From Larkinella soli (lineage in GTDB: Bacteria > Bacteroidota > Bacteroidia > Cytophagales > Spirosomataceae): 64,000 nt of DNA. Made by a program: the position numbers and the translations under genes. The notes beneath the pieces were generated by a model, which did no database searches, was not told the origin of the DNA, and saw only the letters and a list, made by a program, of their open reading frames with translations. Below, in pieces: positions 16,070 through 25,436 of this stretch (position 1 is the first letter of the stretch; each line of letters begins with the position of its first letter). The stretch lies in contig NZ_QTJY01000021.1 in NCBI RefSeq assembly GCF_003703975.1, forward strand, positions 33,381 through 97,380, in the 5' to 3' direction.

Positions 16070-17400
16070 TTTGGGCGTGCATCCTGTTGAATTTCCTTGT
16101 ATTGGTGGCCGGGCTTTACTATGCCCGAAAGCAGGGGTTTCAATCAGTGATGCCATTCACGGTTTCATTGATTCTATTGTTGGTTTATAGCCTGTTGAGC
16201 CCAGTTTTTTTTTACATGACCGGCCGGGAGACGCCATTGGGAGATGATGGAGTATTCCGATTTGTAGGGAAGTCGATTTCGGATTATTACGAATTGGGAA
16301 TGTTTCTGAACCTAATCGCAAACACCCATTTCATTTATGGTTTTGTGGCTATGCGAAGAAGTGTGGCCACGAAGGGCCATGAATTGAGGCCCACCTCGCT
16401 CCCCTCACTCCGCTTGCAGACTATCGGATTATACCTTCTGTTTACAGGAATTGTTCTGGCCGACTTATTCATCAGTGGACTCAATCCCCTGGATATTCTT
16501 TTCGGCAGTGCCGACGAAGACTTGTTTGGCGCAGAGAGTGCCACCAATTCGCATTATTTCCGAAACTGCGCCGATTGTCTCATCACAACGATCATTCTCT
16601 TTGCGTACATGCAGGGTCGGCGTAGTCAACTGCTTCTGCTCATGATACCGGCATTTGTGCTGTTTGCTCTCATGGGGTTTCGATATCGGATCATACTGAC
16701 CTTACTTGGCCTCCTCATCGTCTACGGTTCCAGGTCCACTTTTGTCGGAAACATCCGACATTGGGCAGCGATCGGATTCGGCCTGGCTTACTTCATTCTT
16801 TTTATTACCTATAACCGCTGGAATTTCATAGCAGGACATTTACAGGATTTGACCTTCAATCCGGCCGAATTTGAATACACTGTATTCTTCGAACAGACGC
16901 ATGGTGCACTGGTGGATATGAACCTGCTGCGGTATTTTAAAGAGAATACTGACGCAAAGCATGATTGGGGCTTGTCCATGTTTGGATACATCCTAATTAA
17001 AGCGCTACCGCGAGCCTTTTTCCCAAATGGAGAAAAACCGTATCCATCTCCGTTTGTCCGCACCCTCGACGATTCTCTCGAATTGCCTAATAGCTGGACC
17101 CGAACGGGAGAAGCAAGCCTTCATTACGGCGCGTTTTATGCCGCCTTCGGGTTAGCCGGTTATGTAATTCTTCCCTTACTAATGGGCCGTTGGATTCGGT
17201 TTGTCACTGACCGGAATCCAGTAGAAAAGCCGCTGGGCTTCCTGAAACAACTTGCTTTTACTCTGGCTCTGTTTCAGTTCATTACCCGGGGATACTTTCC
17301 ACAATTTGTTGATCATTTCGTCTATTTATCCCTGCCCATTTGGCTGGTCGCCGGTAGCATTGGCCGGGCTACTCAACCGTTTTATGATAGTTCTCGTTAA
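16066..17400 (+). CDS. Wzy-type O-antigen/EPS polymerase
   Basis: This 444-aa protein has about 11-12 membrane helices and no soluble catalytic domain. It also has the large periplasmic loop typical of Wzy polymerases (about 260-340, containing FFEQTHGALVDMNLL and LPNSWTRTGEASLHYGAF). Wzy proteins share little sequence, so the call rests on topology, length and position between wzx and the glycosyltransferase genes. It should join flipped repeat units in the periplasm under control of the Wzz-like protein. It overlaps the upstream gene by ATGA and the next by 17 bases. Confidence 0.82.
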   Translation: MIWACILLNFLVLVAGLYYARKQGFQSVMPFTVSLILLLVYSLLSPVFFYMTGRETPLGDDGVFRFVGKSISDYYELGMFLNLIANTHFIYGFVAMRRSVATKGHELRPTSLPSLRLQTIGLYLLFTGIVLADLFISGLNPLDILFGSADEDLFGAESATNSHYFRNCADCLITTIILFAYMQGRRSQLLLLMIPAFVLFALMGFRYRIILTLLGLLIVYGSRSTFVGNIRHWAAIGFGLAYFILFITYNRWNFIAGHLQDLTFNPAEFEYTVFFEQTHGALVDMNLLRYFKENTDAKHDWGLSMFGYILIKALPRAFFPNGEKPYPSPFVRTLDDSLELPNSWTRTGEASLHYGAFYAAFGLAGYVILPLLMGRWIRFVTDRNPVEKPLGFLKQLAFTLALFQFITRGYFPQFVDHFVYLSLPIWLVAGSIGRATQPFYDSSR

Positions 17401-18505
17401 CGCCATCAACCTGTCCACGGCGGGCGGGCTGACGGTAGCTCTGAATTTCCTGAGGGAACTGCGCCAACTAAAACCGCCCGAGTGTAAGGTTCATGTAGTT
17501 GGGCCGGCAGGATGCGGATATGAGGATTTGGCAGGAGAAAACTTTCACATTCACTGTCTGTCCTCTTGGCAAACGGTCTGGTGGTTGAGGCCTTATGCTG
17601 AATTCCGCGTAGGTGAGTTGTTAAAGAAAATAAAGCCGGATGTCGTCTTTACTATGGGCAACTTCGCGCTTCCCATCCGGCTCAGGCAGGTCGTGCTCCT
17701 GCACTTGCCACATCTTGTCTATGCCGATTTGCCGGAAATCCGGAGTCGGCTGGGCTTTAGAGGGTCATGTAAAAATCGGCTGCGGACCCGTCTGTTTCGT
17801 CGCCGGCTGAAATATGTAAGCACCCTGTTGGTGCAAACTCAAACGATGCGAGACCGGATCAGCCGCCGTTTCTCGCCAATGCCGCCTATCGAACTGCTGC
17901 CCAATGCATATACTCAACTGGACAACGGAAAACAGAACGAAATTTTATTGCCAAAGGCAGCCGGACTGAAATACCTAATCTGTCTTTCCCGCTATTATCC
18001 ACATAAGAACTTGGAGGGGTTGCTGGATTTGGCAAACCTAATCAAAAAGGCCCATAAGCCCTTTCGGATCATTACGACCATTGATGCCAGGCATCATCCC
18101 GGCGCAAAAAAATGGCTCAATCGGCGGCAGCAGGAATCCCTGGAAGAGATCGTTATCAACCTCGGTACGGTTCCGGCAGCCTCGGTACCTGGATTATACG
18201 GTCAGGTCGACGGTCTCATTCTGCCGACGCTAATGGAGTCGTTCACGGCTACCTATGTTGATGCTCTGCATTTTCAGATACCCATTTTCACGTCAGAAAG
18301 GGATTTTGCGGTTGAAATCTGCGGTGATTGCGCCTATTATTTTGACCCATTGTCGGCGCAATCAATGCTGGCCGTTTTGGAAAACGCTTACCAAAATCCC
18401 ACTGAGATGGCGGAAAAGGTAGCAATTGGCAAACACCTTTCTTCGCGGCTACCCGGGTGGGACATAGTTACAAAATCCTGTTTGAATTTACTGAGCGTGG
18501 GTTAG
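17384..18505 (+). CDS. GT4-family glycosyltransferase
   Basis: From the ATG at 17384 the protein is 373 aa and begins MIVLVNAINLSTAGGLTVAL, a typical GT-B nucleotide-fold start. An earlier in-frame start at 17252 lies deep inside the polymerase gene and was rejected. The donor domain carries YLICLSRYYPHKNLEGLLDL (about 217-236), PGLYGQVDGLILPTLMESF with a Glu acid, and FTSERDFAVEICGDCAYYF. This is the last of the A/T-richer genes. It presumably adds another residue of the repeat unit; the sugar is unknown. Confidence 0.88.
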   Translation: MIVLVNAINLSTAGGLTVALNFLRELRQLKPPECKVHVVGPAGCGYEDLAGENFHIHCLSSWQTVWWLRPYAEFRVGELLKKIKPDVVFTMGNFALPIRLRQVVLLHLPHLVYADLPEIRSRLGFRGSCKNRLRTRLFRRRLKYVSTLLVQTQTMRDRISRRFSPMPPIELLPNAYTQLDNGKQNEILLPKAAGLKYLICLSRYYPHKNLEGLLDLANLIKKAHKPFRIITTIDARHHPGAKKWLNRRQQESLEEIVINLGTVPAASVPGLYGQVDGLILPTLMESFTATYVDALHFQIPIFTSERDFAVEICGDCAYYFDPLSAQSMLAVLENAYQNPTEMAEKVAIGKHLSSRLPGWDIVTKSCLNLLSVG

Positions 18506-18538
18506 CCATTGGTCTTTCGGGCACACAAATGATACTTT

Positions 18539-20701
18539 ATGAAACAGCTCATTCAGAATCTTAGGACCGGTGAAACCCTGCTGGAGGAAGTACCGGCTCC
18601 CCAGGTAAGCCGGGGTCAGGTGCTGATTCGAACGCGCCGGAGCCTGGTGTCGCCCGGAACCGAACGGATGCTGGTAGAATTTGGGAGGGCGGGTCTGATT
18701 GCCAAGGCGCGGCAGCAGCCGGAAAAGGTCCGGCAGGTGCTGGATAAAATCCGGTCCGATGGCTTGATCCCGACGCTGGAAGCGGTATTTCATAAACTGG
18801 ATCAGCCGCTACCGCTGGGGTACTGTAACGCCGGCGAGGTGCTGGCCGTGGGTGAGGGCGTGTCGGATCTGACCGTTGGCGACCGGGTGGCTTCCAACGG
18901 ACCGCATGCGGAGGTGGTCTGCGTTCCCCGCCATCTGGTGGCCCGTATCCCGGACGAAGTGTCCGACGAACAGGCGGCCTTTACGGTCATTGGAGCGGTT
19001 GGTTTGCAGGGCCTCCGGCTGCTCAATCCGACGCTGGGAGAAACCGTCGTGGTGATGGGGCTGGGCCTGATCGGCCTCCTGACGGCCCAACTGCTCCAAC
19101 TGAATGGTTGCCGGGTCATCGGCCTCGACCCGGAGGAAAAAAAACTGGAAATAGCCCGGCAGAAAGGCATTTACACGATCAACCCGACGGCAGGTGATCC
19201 GGTCGGGGCGGTGCTTGGTCATACCGGCGGGGTGGGCGCGGACGGGGTGATCGTCACCGCTTCCGCCCAGGGCGACGAGCTGATCTCGCAGGCCGCCCGT
19301 ATGTCCCGCAAACGAGGCCGGATTGTGCTGGTCGGGGTGGTCGGTCTGAACCTGAACCGGACCGAGTTTTACGAAAAAGAACTGACGTTCCAGGTTTCCT
19401 GCTCGTACGGCCCGGGCCGGTACGATGAAACGTATGAGCGCCTGGGGCAGGACTATCCTCTCCCGTATGTTCGCTGGACCGAGAACCGCAACTTCGAGAC
19501 GGTGCTCGGTTTGCTGGCGTCCGGCCGGCTGGAGGTGCAGCCCCTGATCTCCGAAGTGGTTCCGTTCGAAGAATACCGGACTATTTATGACCGGATCGGG
19601 AGCTCCCGATCCATCGCTTCCCTGCTGACCTACCCGGAACAGCCGTCGTTGAATCCCCGGATTCAACTGCGGGAAATCCGGTATAAGGGCACTGCGGGCG
19701 TCGTCGGGCTGATCGGGGCCGGAAATTTTACCGGTGCCGTAATCCTGCCGGCGCTGCAAGGGCAGGCGCGTTTGAAAGCGATCGCCAGCGCCGGCGGACT
19801 CAATGGAACGCTCCTGGCGAAGAAACACGGATTTTCCGTCAGCACGACCGACTACCGGGAGGTACTGAACGATCCGGAGATCGATCTGGTGGTCATCACT
19901 ACCCGCCATCACCAGCACGCCCGGATGACGGTGGAAGCGCTTCAGGCCGGTAAACACGTGTTCGTTGAGAAGCCGCTGGCTATTTTCGAAGAAGAACTGG
20001 AGCAGGTGATCGCGGCTCAGCAGAAAACCGGCAAAACGGTCATGGTCGGTTTTAACCGGCGCTTTTCTCCCCACTCCCTTAAAATGAAATCCCTGCTGGG
20101 AGGGCCGGACTCCGCTGGGGTGCCGATGCACCTCGTCGCTACCATGAACGCCGGGTTTATTCCCGGAAATCTATGGTTTCATAACCGGTACCTCGGGGGC
20201 GGGCGAATCCTGGGAGAAGCCTGTCACTTCGTCGATTTGCTCGTTTACCTGACAGGCAGCCCCGTATCGGCGGTGTGCATGACCGCCCTGGGCCGGCAGC
20301 CGAAGGAAACCACCGATTCGGCCTCGCTGCTGCTGCGGTTCGAAAACGGCTCGACCGGTGTGGTTAATTACTTCTCAAATGGCCATAAAGCCTATTCCAA
20401 GGAGCGTATCGAGGTTTTCTCCCAGGAACGGACACTAATTCTGGATAACTTCCGGACGCTGAAGGGCTACGGTTTCAAGGGGTTTTCGAGCCTGAGGACG
20501 CGGCAGGACAAAGGACATCGGACCCAGTTTCAATGCTTGGTGGACCGAATCCGATCCGGTGGGGAGCCGCTCATCCCGTTTGCCGAACTGATCAATACGT
20601 CCCGGGCTACGCTGGCCGCCCTGCAGAGCCTGCGGGAGAACCGCTGGGTCGAGGTGCCGGTAGTGGTCACCGAACCGGTCGATCCCGAACCGACCGCATG
20701 A
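18539..20701 (+). CDS. Bi-domain oxidoreductase: MDR dehydrogenase fused to Gfo/Idh/MocA
   Basis: This 720-aa protein fuses two redox enzymes. Residues about 1-370 are a medium-chain (alcohol dehydrogenase-like) reductase with a Rossmann loop at VVMGLGLIGLLTAQLLQL (about 175-192). Residues about 385-705 are a Gfo/Idh/MocA oxidoreductase with its own NAD loop GLIGAGNFTGAVILP and the family's catalytic EKPL lysine (about 478). Such fusions recur in bacterial exopolysaccharide loci next to heparinase-type genes, as here. A sugar-modifying role on nucleotide-sugar or polymer intermediates is inferred; the substrate is unknown. The stop overlaps the next start (ATGA). GC-rich codon use returns here. 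Confidence 0.9.
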   Translation: MKQLIQNLRTGETLLEEVPAPQVSRGQVLIRTRRSLVSPGTERMLVEFGRAGLIAKARQQPEKVRQVLDKIRSDGLIPTLEAVFHKLDQPLPLGYCNAGEVLAVGEGVSDLTVGDRVASNGPHAEVVCVPRHLVARIPDEVSDEQAAFTVIGAVGLQGLRLLNPTLGETVVVMGLGLIGLLTAQLLQLNGCRVIGLDPEEKKLEIARQKGIYTINPTAGDPVGAVLGHTGGVGADGVIVTASAQGDELISQAARMSRKRGRIVLVGVVGLNLNRTEFYEKELTFQVSCSYGPGRYDETYERLGQDYPLPYVRWTENRNFETVLGLLASGRLEVQPLISEVVPFEEYRTIYDRIGSSRSIASLLTYPEQPSLNPRIQLREIRYKGTAGVVGLIGAGNFTGAVILPALQGQARLKAIASAGGLNGTLLAKKHGFSVSTTDYREVLNDPEIDLVVITTRHHQHARMTVEALQAGKHVFVEKPLAIFEEELEQVIAAQQKTGKTVMVGFNRRFSPHSLKMKSLLGGPDSAGVPMHLVATMNAGFIPGNLWFHNRYLGGGRILGEACHFVDLLVYLTGSPVSAVCMTALGRQPKETTDSASLLLRFENGSTGVVNYFSNGHKAYSKERIEVFSQERTLILDNFRTLKGYGFKGFSSLRTRQDKGHRTQFQCLVDRIRSGGEPLIPFAELINTSRATLAALQSLRENRWVEVPVVVTEPVDPEPTA

Positions 20702-22269
20702 GACGCATCCGGCTGTACTGGAATACGATCCGGTTTCTGCGGTTTCAGCAGATCGTTTATCAGATCATGCACCGGCTTCGGTCGAAGCCGGTTTTATCGA
20801 TTCCTGCCCGGATACCGCCGGTTTATTTTCTGGCCGTTCCTGCACCGGATAAGCCGCAAAGCGTTCGTGGTCAGTATTTTATCTTCCTGAATCGGACTGT
20901 CCATTTTCCGGATGTGGTCGATTGGGAGTATGACGGTTTCGGGAAACTCTGGCAGTACAATCTCAATTATTTCGACTTCCTGAACCAGCCCGCGATGAGC
21001 CGGGAATCGGGAATGGATCTGATTCATCAGTTTATCCGCCGTACCGATCGGATTACCGCAGGTCTTGACCCGTACCCGACCTCCCTCCGCCTTATCAACT
21101 GGGTGCGGTTCCTCTCCCGGCACCGGGTAAACGATCCGTCCGTCCATGCCCATCTGCGGGGGCAGATCGATTTGTTGAAAAACCGGTTGGAATACCATCT
21201 GCTTGGTAATCATCTCCTTGAAAATGCACTGGCGCTTTTTGTCGGGGCGTTGTATTTCCGTGACCGGCGAATCTACAAGCCGGCGGTCCGGCTGTTGAAA
21301 AAACAACTCGACGAACAGATTCTGGCCGATGGAGGGCATGAAGAACGCAGCCCGATGTATCACGGAATCCTACTGGACCGGCTGCTGGACGTGTGCCTGA
21401 TGGTGCCGGAAGGCGGGCCTTTCACGGAGGCTTCCGTCCGGGACTTTCTGTACCGGAAGGCCGGCCGGATGCTGGCCTGGATGGAAGCGGTTACCTTCCG
21501 GAACGGCGAATGGCCGCCGGTGAACGATGCCGCCGGCGGCATCGCTCCAACCACCGGGCAGATCCGCGTAAAAGCCGTTTCAGCCGGAATAGCAACCGTT
21601 GAACATCCGCTTTCCGACAGCGGCTACCGGATGTTCCGAACGCCGTTTCTGGAAGTCTTCATGGACGTCGGGCCGGTGGGTCCGGCGCACCAGCCCGGCC
21701 ATGCCCACGCCGATACCTTCAGTTTTATTCTGTATGCCGGTAATCAGCCTCTGATCGTAGACGCCGGAACCTCCACGTATGACCCCGGCGACCGGCGGCA
21801 GTGGGAGCGGAGTACGGCCGCGCATAATACCGTACAGGTAGCCGGGGCCGATTCGTCGGAAGTCTGGGGAAGTTTTCGGGTAGCCGGCCGCGCGAAGGTG
21901 ACCCTCCTGGAGGATACGTCCTGCCGCCTGGCCGCCCGACACGACGGCTACCGGCGGTATGGCATCGATCATGAACGGTCCTGGCACCTGCCCGACAGCC
22001 GCACGCTGGTCATCTCCGACCGGCTGGTGGGTCGCCCGGGCGTCCCGGGCGTTGCGCGGCTTCATTTTCACCCGGCCGTGAAGGTGACAAAAAATGATCG
22101 GGGACTAACGGCCGGACCGTTACAAATCACGGGAATGAACGTCTCAATGGAGCAGGTGTCGGTCGGGAGCTACGATTACGCCGAATCCTTTCACCGCCTG
22201 CGGCCGGCTTTCCGCGTCGAAATTTCCTTTACCGATTTGCTGATCATGACGATAACCGTCCCGGAATGA
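20698..22269 (+). CDS. Heparinase II/III-family (alginate-lyase-like) protein
   Basis: From the ATG overlapping the upstream stop the protein is 523 aa. The N-terminal half (about 60-330) is an alpha/alpha-toroid with LEYHLLGNHLLENALALF, matching the family's Asn-His-containing active-site helix. The C-terminal half is the Hepar_II_III beta-sandwich with QPGHAHADTFSFIL, DAGTSTYDPGDRRQWERST, AAHNTVQVAGADSSEVWG and SFRV. These are polysaccharide lyase hallmarks (His, Tyr and Arg near the cleavage site). No signal peptide is obvious, so export or cytoplasmic action is unclear. It probably cleaves or edits a uronic-acid polymer made by this operon. Confidence 0.88.
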   Translation: MRRIRLYWNTIRFLRFQQIVYQIMHRLRSKPVLSIPARIPPVYFLAVPAPDKPQSVRGQYFIFLNRTVHFPDVVDWEYDGFGKLWQYNLNYFDFLNQPAMSRESGMDLIHQFIRRTDRITAGLDPYPTSLRLINWVRFLSRHRVNDPSVHAHLRGQIDLLKNRLEYHLLGNHLLENALALFVGALYFRDRRIYKPAVRLLKKQLDEQILADGGHEERSPMYHGILLDRLLDVCLMVPEGGPFTEASVRDFLYRKAGRMLAWMEAVTFRNGEWPPVNDAAGGIAPTTGQIRVKAVSAGIATVEHPLSDSGYRMFRTPFLEVFMDVGPVGPAHQPGHAHADTFSFILYAGNQPLIVDAGTSTYDPGDRRQWERSTAAHNTVQVAGADSSEVWGSFRVAGRAKVTLLEDTSCRLAARHDGYRRYGIDHERSWHLPDSRTLVISDRLVGRPGVPGVARLHFHPAVKVTKNDRGLTAGPLQITGMNVSMEQVSVGSYDYAESFHRLRPAFRVEISFTDLLIMTITVPE

Positions 22270-23486
22270 ATATTTTATATCTTACTTTCTACTTCGAGCC
22301 GGATTTATGTGCCGGATCGTTTCGGAACACGCCCCTGGTAAAAGAGCTTTCCGGGCTGCTGGGCCGGGGCGACCGACTGCACGTCCTGACCACCCAGCCC
22401 AATCGTTACCGGAGTTTCCAGGTTCCGGCCGCAGCTCACGAACTCCACCAGAGCAGCAACGGGTCGAGCCTGATCATCGAACGGATCGCTGTTCCGGCAC
22501 ACGCCAGCGGCCTCAGGGACCAGGTCCGTTCGTTCAGCCGGTATTTTCGTCAGGTTCTGAAACTGACTTCCCGGCACCAGTATGATCTGGTCGTGGCTTC
22601 CTCCTCGCGGCTGTTTACCGCTTTTCTGGGTGCCCGGATTGCCCGGAAGCAGCGCATCCCCCTGTTTCTGGACGTCCGCGACATTTTCCGTGAATCGGTG
22701 CTGGATGTTCTGACCAATCCGGTCGTAAAGTGGGGCCTGAATCCGGTTCTGCGGGCCGTCGAGCGGTATACGTTCGGTTACGCCGGTCACATCAATCTGG
22801 TTTCCGAAGGCTTCCGGCCTTACTTTCAGGATTACCCGCAGGCCACTTATACCTTTTTTACCAACGGGATCGATGAGGCTTTTCTGTCGGCCGGGGAGGA
22901 CCGGCCCCGACAGCCGGGTGCGCCTTATACCATCGTCTATGCCGGCAATATCGGGGAAGGGCAGGGGCTGCATAAAATCATTCCCCGGGCCGCCCGGGAA
23001 CTGGGAAAAGATTTCCGATTCGTCCTTGTCGGCGATGGGGGTGCCCGGCAGAAACTTCAGGCCGCGCTGGAAGCCGTCGGGGCAGATAATGTCGAATTCC
23101 GGAAACCGGTTGGGCGCGAAGCCCTGATCGACCTGTATCGAAAGGCCGATTATCTTTTTCTGCACCTCAATGACCTGAACGCTTTCGAGCGGGTTTTGCC
23201 TTCCAAGATTTTTGAATACGCATCCACCGATAAACCGATTCTGGCCGGTGTCGCCGGGTATGCGCGTCATTTTATCCGTCGGCACGTCGACCATTGTCTG
23301 CTCTTCGATCCGGGTGATGCCGACACGCTGGTCCGGAGGCTGAAAGAGTTTCCGCCGACCCGCTGCTCCCGCGAAGCGTTCCGGCAGCGATTTCAGCGGA
23401 AAAGCATCGTGCGCCGGATGGCCCTGGAAATTCTGCGTCAGACCGGCCATCCCGCGCCGGAAGCGGAAACCACCCATAGCTTTTGA
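22266..23486 (+). CDS. GT4-family glycosyltransferase, WbuB-like
   Basis: This 406-aa GT-B enzyme resembles WbuB-type aminosugar transferases. The N-terminal domain starts ILYLTFYFEPDLCAGSFRN. It contains VVASSSRLFTAFLGARIA and FLDVRDIFRESVLDVL, both typical of WbuB. The donor domain has YTIVYAGNIGEGQGLHKI (about 220), LVGDGGARQKL and LNDLNAFERVLPSKIFEYAS. It likely transfers an N-acetylated amino sugar as the second sugar after the WbpL-type initiator encoded three genes downstream. ATGA overlap with the upstream gene. Confidence 0.88.
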   Translation: MNILYLTFYFEPDLCAGSFRNTPLVKELSGLLGRGDRLHVLTTQPNRYRSFQVPAAAHELHQSSNGSSLIIERIAVPAHASGLRDQVRSFSRYFRQVLKLTSRHQYDLVVASSSRLFTAFLGARIARKQRIPLFLDVRDIFRESVLDVLTNPVVKWGLNPVLRAVERYTFGYAGHINLVSEGFRPYFQDYPQATYTFFTNGIDEAFLSAGEDRPRQPGAPYTIVYAGNIGEGQGLHKIIPRAARELGKDFRFVLVGDGGARQKLQAALEAVGADNVEFRKPVGREALIDLYRKADYLFLHLNDLNAFERVLPSKIFEYASTDKPILAGVAGYARHFIRRHVDHCLLFDPGDADTLVRRLKEFPPTRCSREAFRQRFQRKSIVRRMALEILRQTGHPAPEAETTHSF

Positions 23487-23490
23487 CCCC

Positions 23491-24405
23491 ATGAACGTCC
23501 TGCTTACGGGAGCTTCGGGATTTCTCGGCAGCTGCCTGTACCGTTCCCTGCGGCATTCCGACCATGTCACCACGCTCGGGCGAAAGATCGTCAGTCCGGA
23601 CGCTGTCGTCTGTGATCTTGCCGCCCAGACCCCGGACCTGGGGGGCTATCGCTTCGATTATGTGGTTCATGCCGCCGGGAAGGCTCATTCGGTTCCCGGA
23701 AATCCGGCCGAGGAAGCCGAATATGAGGAAGTAAATGTTCAGGGCCTTCGCCGGTTGCTGGCGGCCCTGGAGAAATCGGGTGCTTTACCCGAAGCGTTCG
23801 TTCATCTCAGCACGGTGCTGGTCTACGGATGCCCGGAGGGGGTCGGGCTGGACGAAGCGACGCCCCTGAGAGCCGCCGACCCCTATGGCCGAAGTAAAGT
23901 CCGGGCCGAGGAAGTCCTCTGCGCCTGGGGCGATCGAACCGGGGTGCGGATTACCGTACTCCGCCTGCCGCTGGTCGTCGGCCGGCAGCCGCAGGGAAAT
24001 CTGGCTGCCCTGATCCGGGCCATCCAAGGCCGTCGTTACGTTCGAATCGGCAGCGGCTCGGCCCGGCGCAGCATGGTTCTGGCCGACGACGTCGCCGGAA
24101 TTATCCCGGCGGCCGCCCGGGCCGGAGGCATATACAATCTGACCGACGGGGTGCATCCATCCGTCCGGGAACTGGAGGAAGCCATTGCCCGACAGGCCGG
24201 AGGCCGGTTTATCCCGTCCCTTTCGCCGGTGCTGGCCAAAGGCATTGCCCTTACCGGGGACGGCATCAACCGGCTGATCGGCCGCCGGTTTCCGCTGGAT
24301 TCGGCCGTCCTGACCCGATTGACGCATACGCTAACATTTTCCGACGACCGGGCGAGGAACCAGCTGGGATGGCAGCCCCGCCCGGTCACCACCTTTTTCA
24401 CATGA
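23491..24405 (+). CDS. NAD-dependent epimerase/dehydratase (WbpV-like extended SDR)
   Basis: This 304-aa extended SDR has the glycine-rich NAD loop GASGFLGSCLYRSL (about 7-20). Its catalytic Ser lies in LSTVLVYG (about 107-114) and the Tyr-Lys pair in YGRSK. It sits directly before a WbpL-type transferase. In other bacteria such pairs (WbpV/WbpL) make and transfer a UDP-N-acetyl-quinovosamine or -fucosamine type sugar. It should act on a UDP-sugar in the cytoplasm. The exact product is inferred from context. Its stop overlaps the next start. Confidence 0.85.
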   Translation: MNVLLTGASGFLGSCLYRSLRHSDHVTTLGRKIVSPDAVVCDLAAQTPDLGGYRFDYVVHAAGKAHSVPGNPAEEAEYEEVNVQGLRRLLAALEKSGALPEAFVHLSTVLVYGCPEGVGLDEATPLRAADPYGRSKVRAEEVLCAWGDRTGVRITVLRLPLVVGRQPQGNLAALIRAIQGRRYVRIGSGSARRSMVLADDVAGIIPAAARAGGIYNLTDGVHPSVRELEEAIARQAGGRFIPSLSPVLAKGIALTGDGINRLIGRRFPLDSAVLTRLTHTLTFSDDRARNQLGWQPRPVTTFFT

Positions 24406-25388
24406 ACTGGTTTGTTTATTCGCTGGCGGGGGTCCTTTTGTTCACGACCGAACTGCTTTATATTTCACTGGCGGTGCAGTTCCGCATCATCGACCGGCCC
24501 AATGAACGGAGTTCCCACACCCGGCCGACCGTCCGGGGTGGAGGAATCGTATTCTGGGTGGCCGCTCTGGCGGCTTTTTTCGTAGACGGTCTTCCGCATC
24601 CGTGTTTCTTCGCCGGGCTGACGCTGATTGCGTCGATCAGTTTTTTGGATGACCTTTTTTCACTTCCGGGCCGGTACCGGTTCCTGGTGCAGCTGGTCAG
24701 CGTCGGACTGCTTTGGCTGGATCTGCCGGACCCGCTGCTGTACGTCGGGTGGGTCCCGGCAGGACTGCTGGTGGGATGCGGGGTGGTTAATGCCTGTAAT
24801 TTTATGGACGGGATTAACGGCATGACGGCTTTTTACGGCCTGGTGAACGTTCTTACCCTTTTATGGCTCAATGGAGTTATGGATTTCACCGACCCGGCGC
24901 TGCTCGGGTTTTCGGCGGCCGGACTGCTGGTGTTTGCCTTTTTCAATGCGCGTCGGAAAGCCGTCTGTTTTGCGGGAGACGTGGGCAGTGTTTCCCTGGC
25001 GTTCATTCTGCTGTTTCTTCTTGTACAGCTTGTGATGAAAAGCGGCAACCCCATATATCTCCTGTTTCTGGCGGTTTACGGCGCCGACAGCGGGCTAACG
25101 ATCGTCCATCGGCTCCTCAACCGGGAGAACATTTTTCGCCCTCACAAACTCCACCTGTTTCAGCTGCTGGTCCACCGCCTGCACTGGCCTCACCTGCGGG
25201 TAGCGGGGCTTTATGCTCTGGTTCAGGCGGTCATCAATGCGCTGATTCTCTGGCTGGAACCGCAAGGCCGAACTATTCAGATCCTTGCCGGGGTCGCCAT
25301 ACCGGCGGGGCTTATCGTTATTTATGAATGGTCCCGGAGCCGGCTCATCAAACAAAAACCGCAACGGGAGGCCGTTGCGGTCGGGTAA
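24402..25388 (+). CDS. WbpL-type undecaprenyl-phosphate sugar-1-phosphate transferase
   Basis: This 328-aa enzyme of the MraY/WecA superfamily has about ten membrane helices. It carries the family's acidic motifs: LDDLFSLPGRYRF (about 81-93), NFMDGINGM (about 132-140) and GDVGSVSLAF (about 192-201). The cytoplasmic His motif HKLHLFQLLVHR is characteristic of the WbpL/WecA group. It moves a sugar-1-phosphate from UDP-HexNAc onto undecaprenyl phosphate and so starts each repeat unit. The true start is the ATG at 24402 (overlapping the upstream stop). It is the last gene of the polysaccharide operon. A terminator for the opposing gene lies inside its 3' end. Confidence 0.9.
   Translation: MNWFVYSLAGVLLFTTELLYISLAVQFRIIDRPNERSSHTRPTVRGGGIVFWVAALAAFFVDGLPHPCFFAGLTLIASISFLDDLFSLPGRYRFLVQLVSVGLLWLDLPDPLLYVGWVPAGLLVGCGVVNACNFMDGINGMTAFYGLVNVLTLLWLNGVMDFTDPALLGFSAAGLLVFAFFNARRKAVCFAGDVGSVSLAFILLFLLVQLVMKSGNPIYLLFLAVYGADSGLTIVHRLLNRENIFRPHKLHLFQLLVHRLHWPHLRVAGLYALVQAVINALILWLEPQGRTIQILAGVAIPAGLIVIYEWSRSRLIKQKPQREAVAVG
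25353..25380 (-). terminator. Minus-strand terminator inside the wbpL-like coding end
   Basis: On the minus strand CCGCAACGG/CCGTTGCGG (stem of nine) is followed by TTTTTG. It would end transcripts of the thioredoxin-like gene. The hairpin lies within the last codons of the opposing transferase gene. Confidence 0.65.
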
Positions 25389-25436
25389 TCAATAACTTGG
25401 CAGAAGGGTTTGCCTGCGGCCGTTTCTTCCCTGTGA

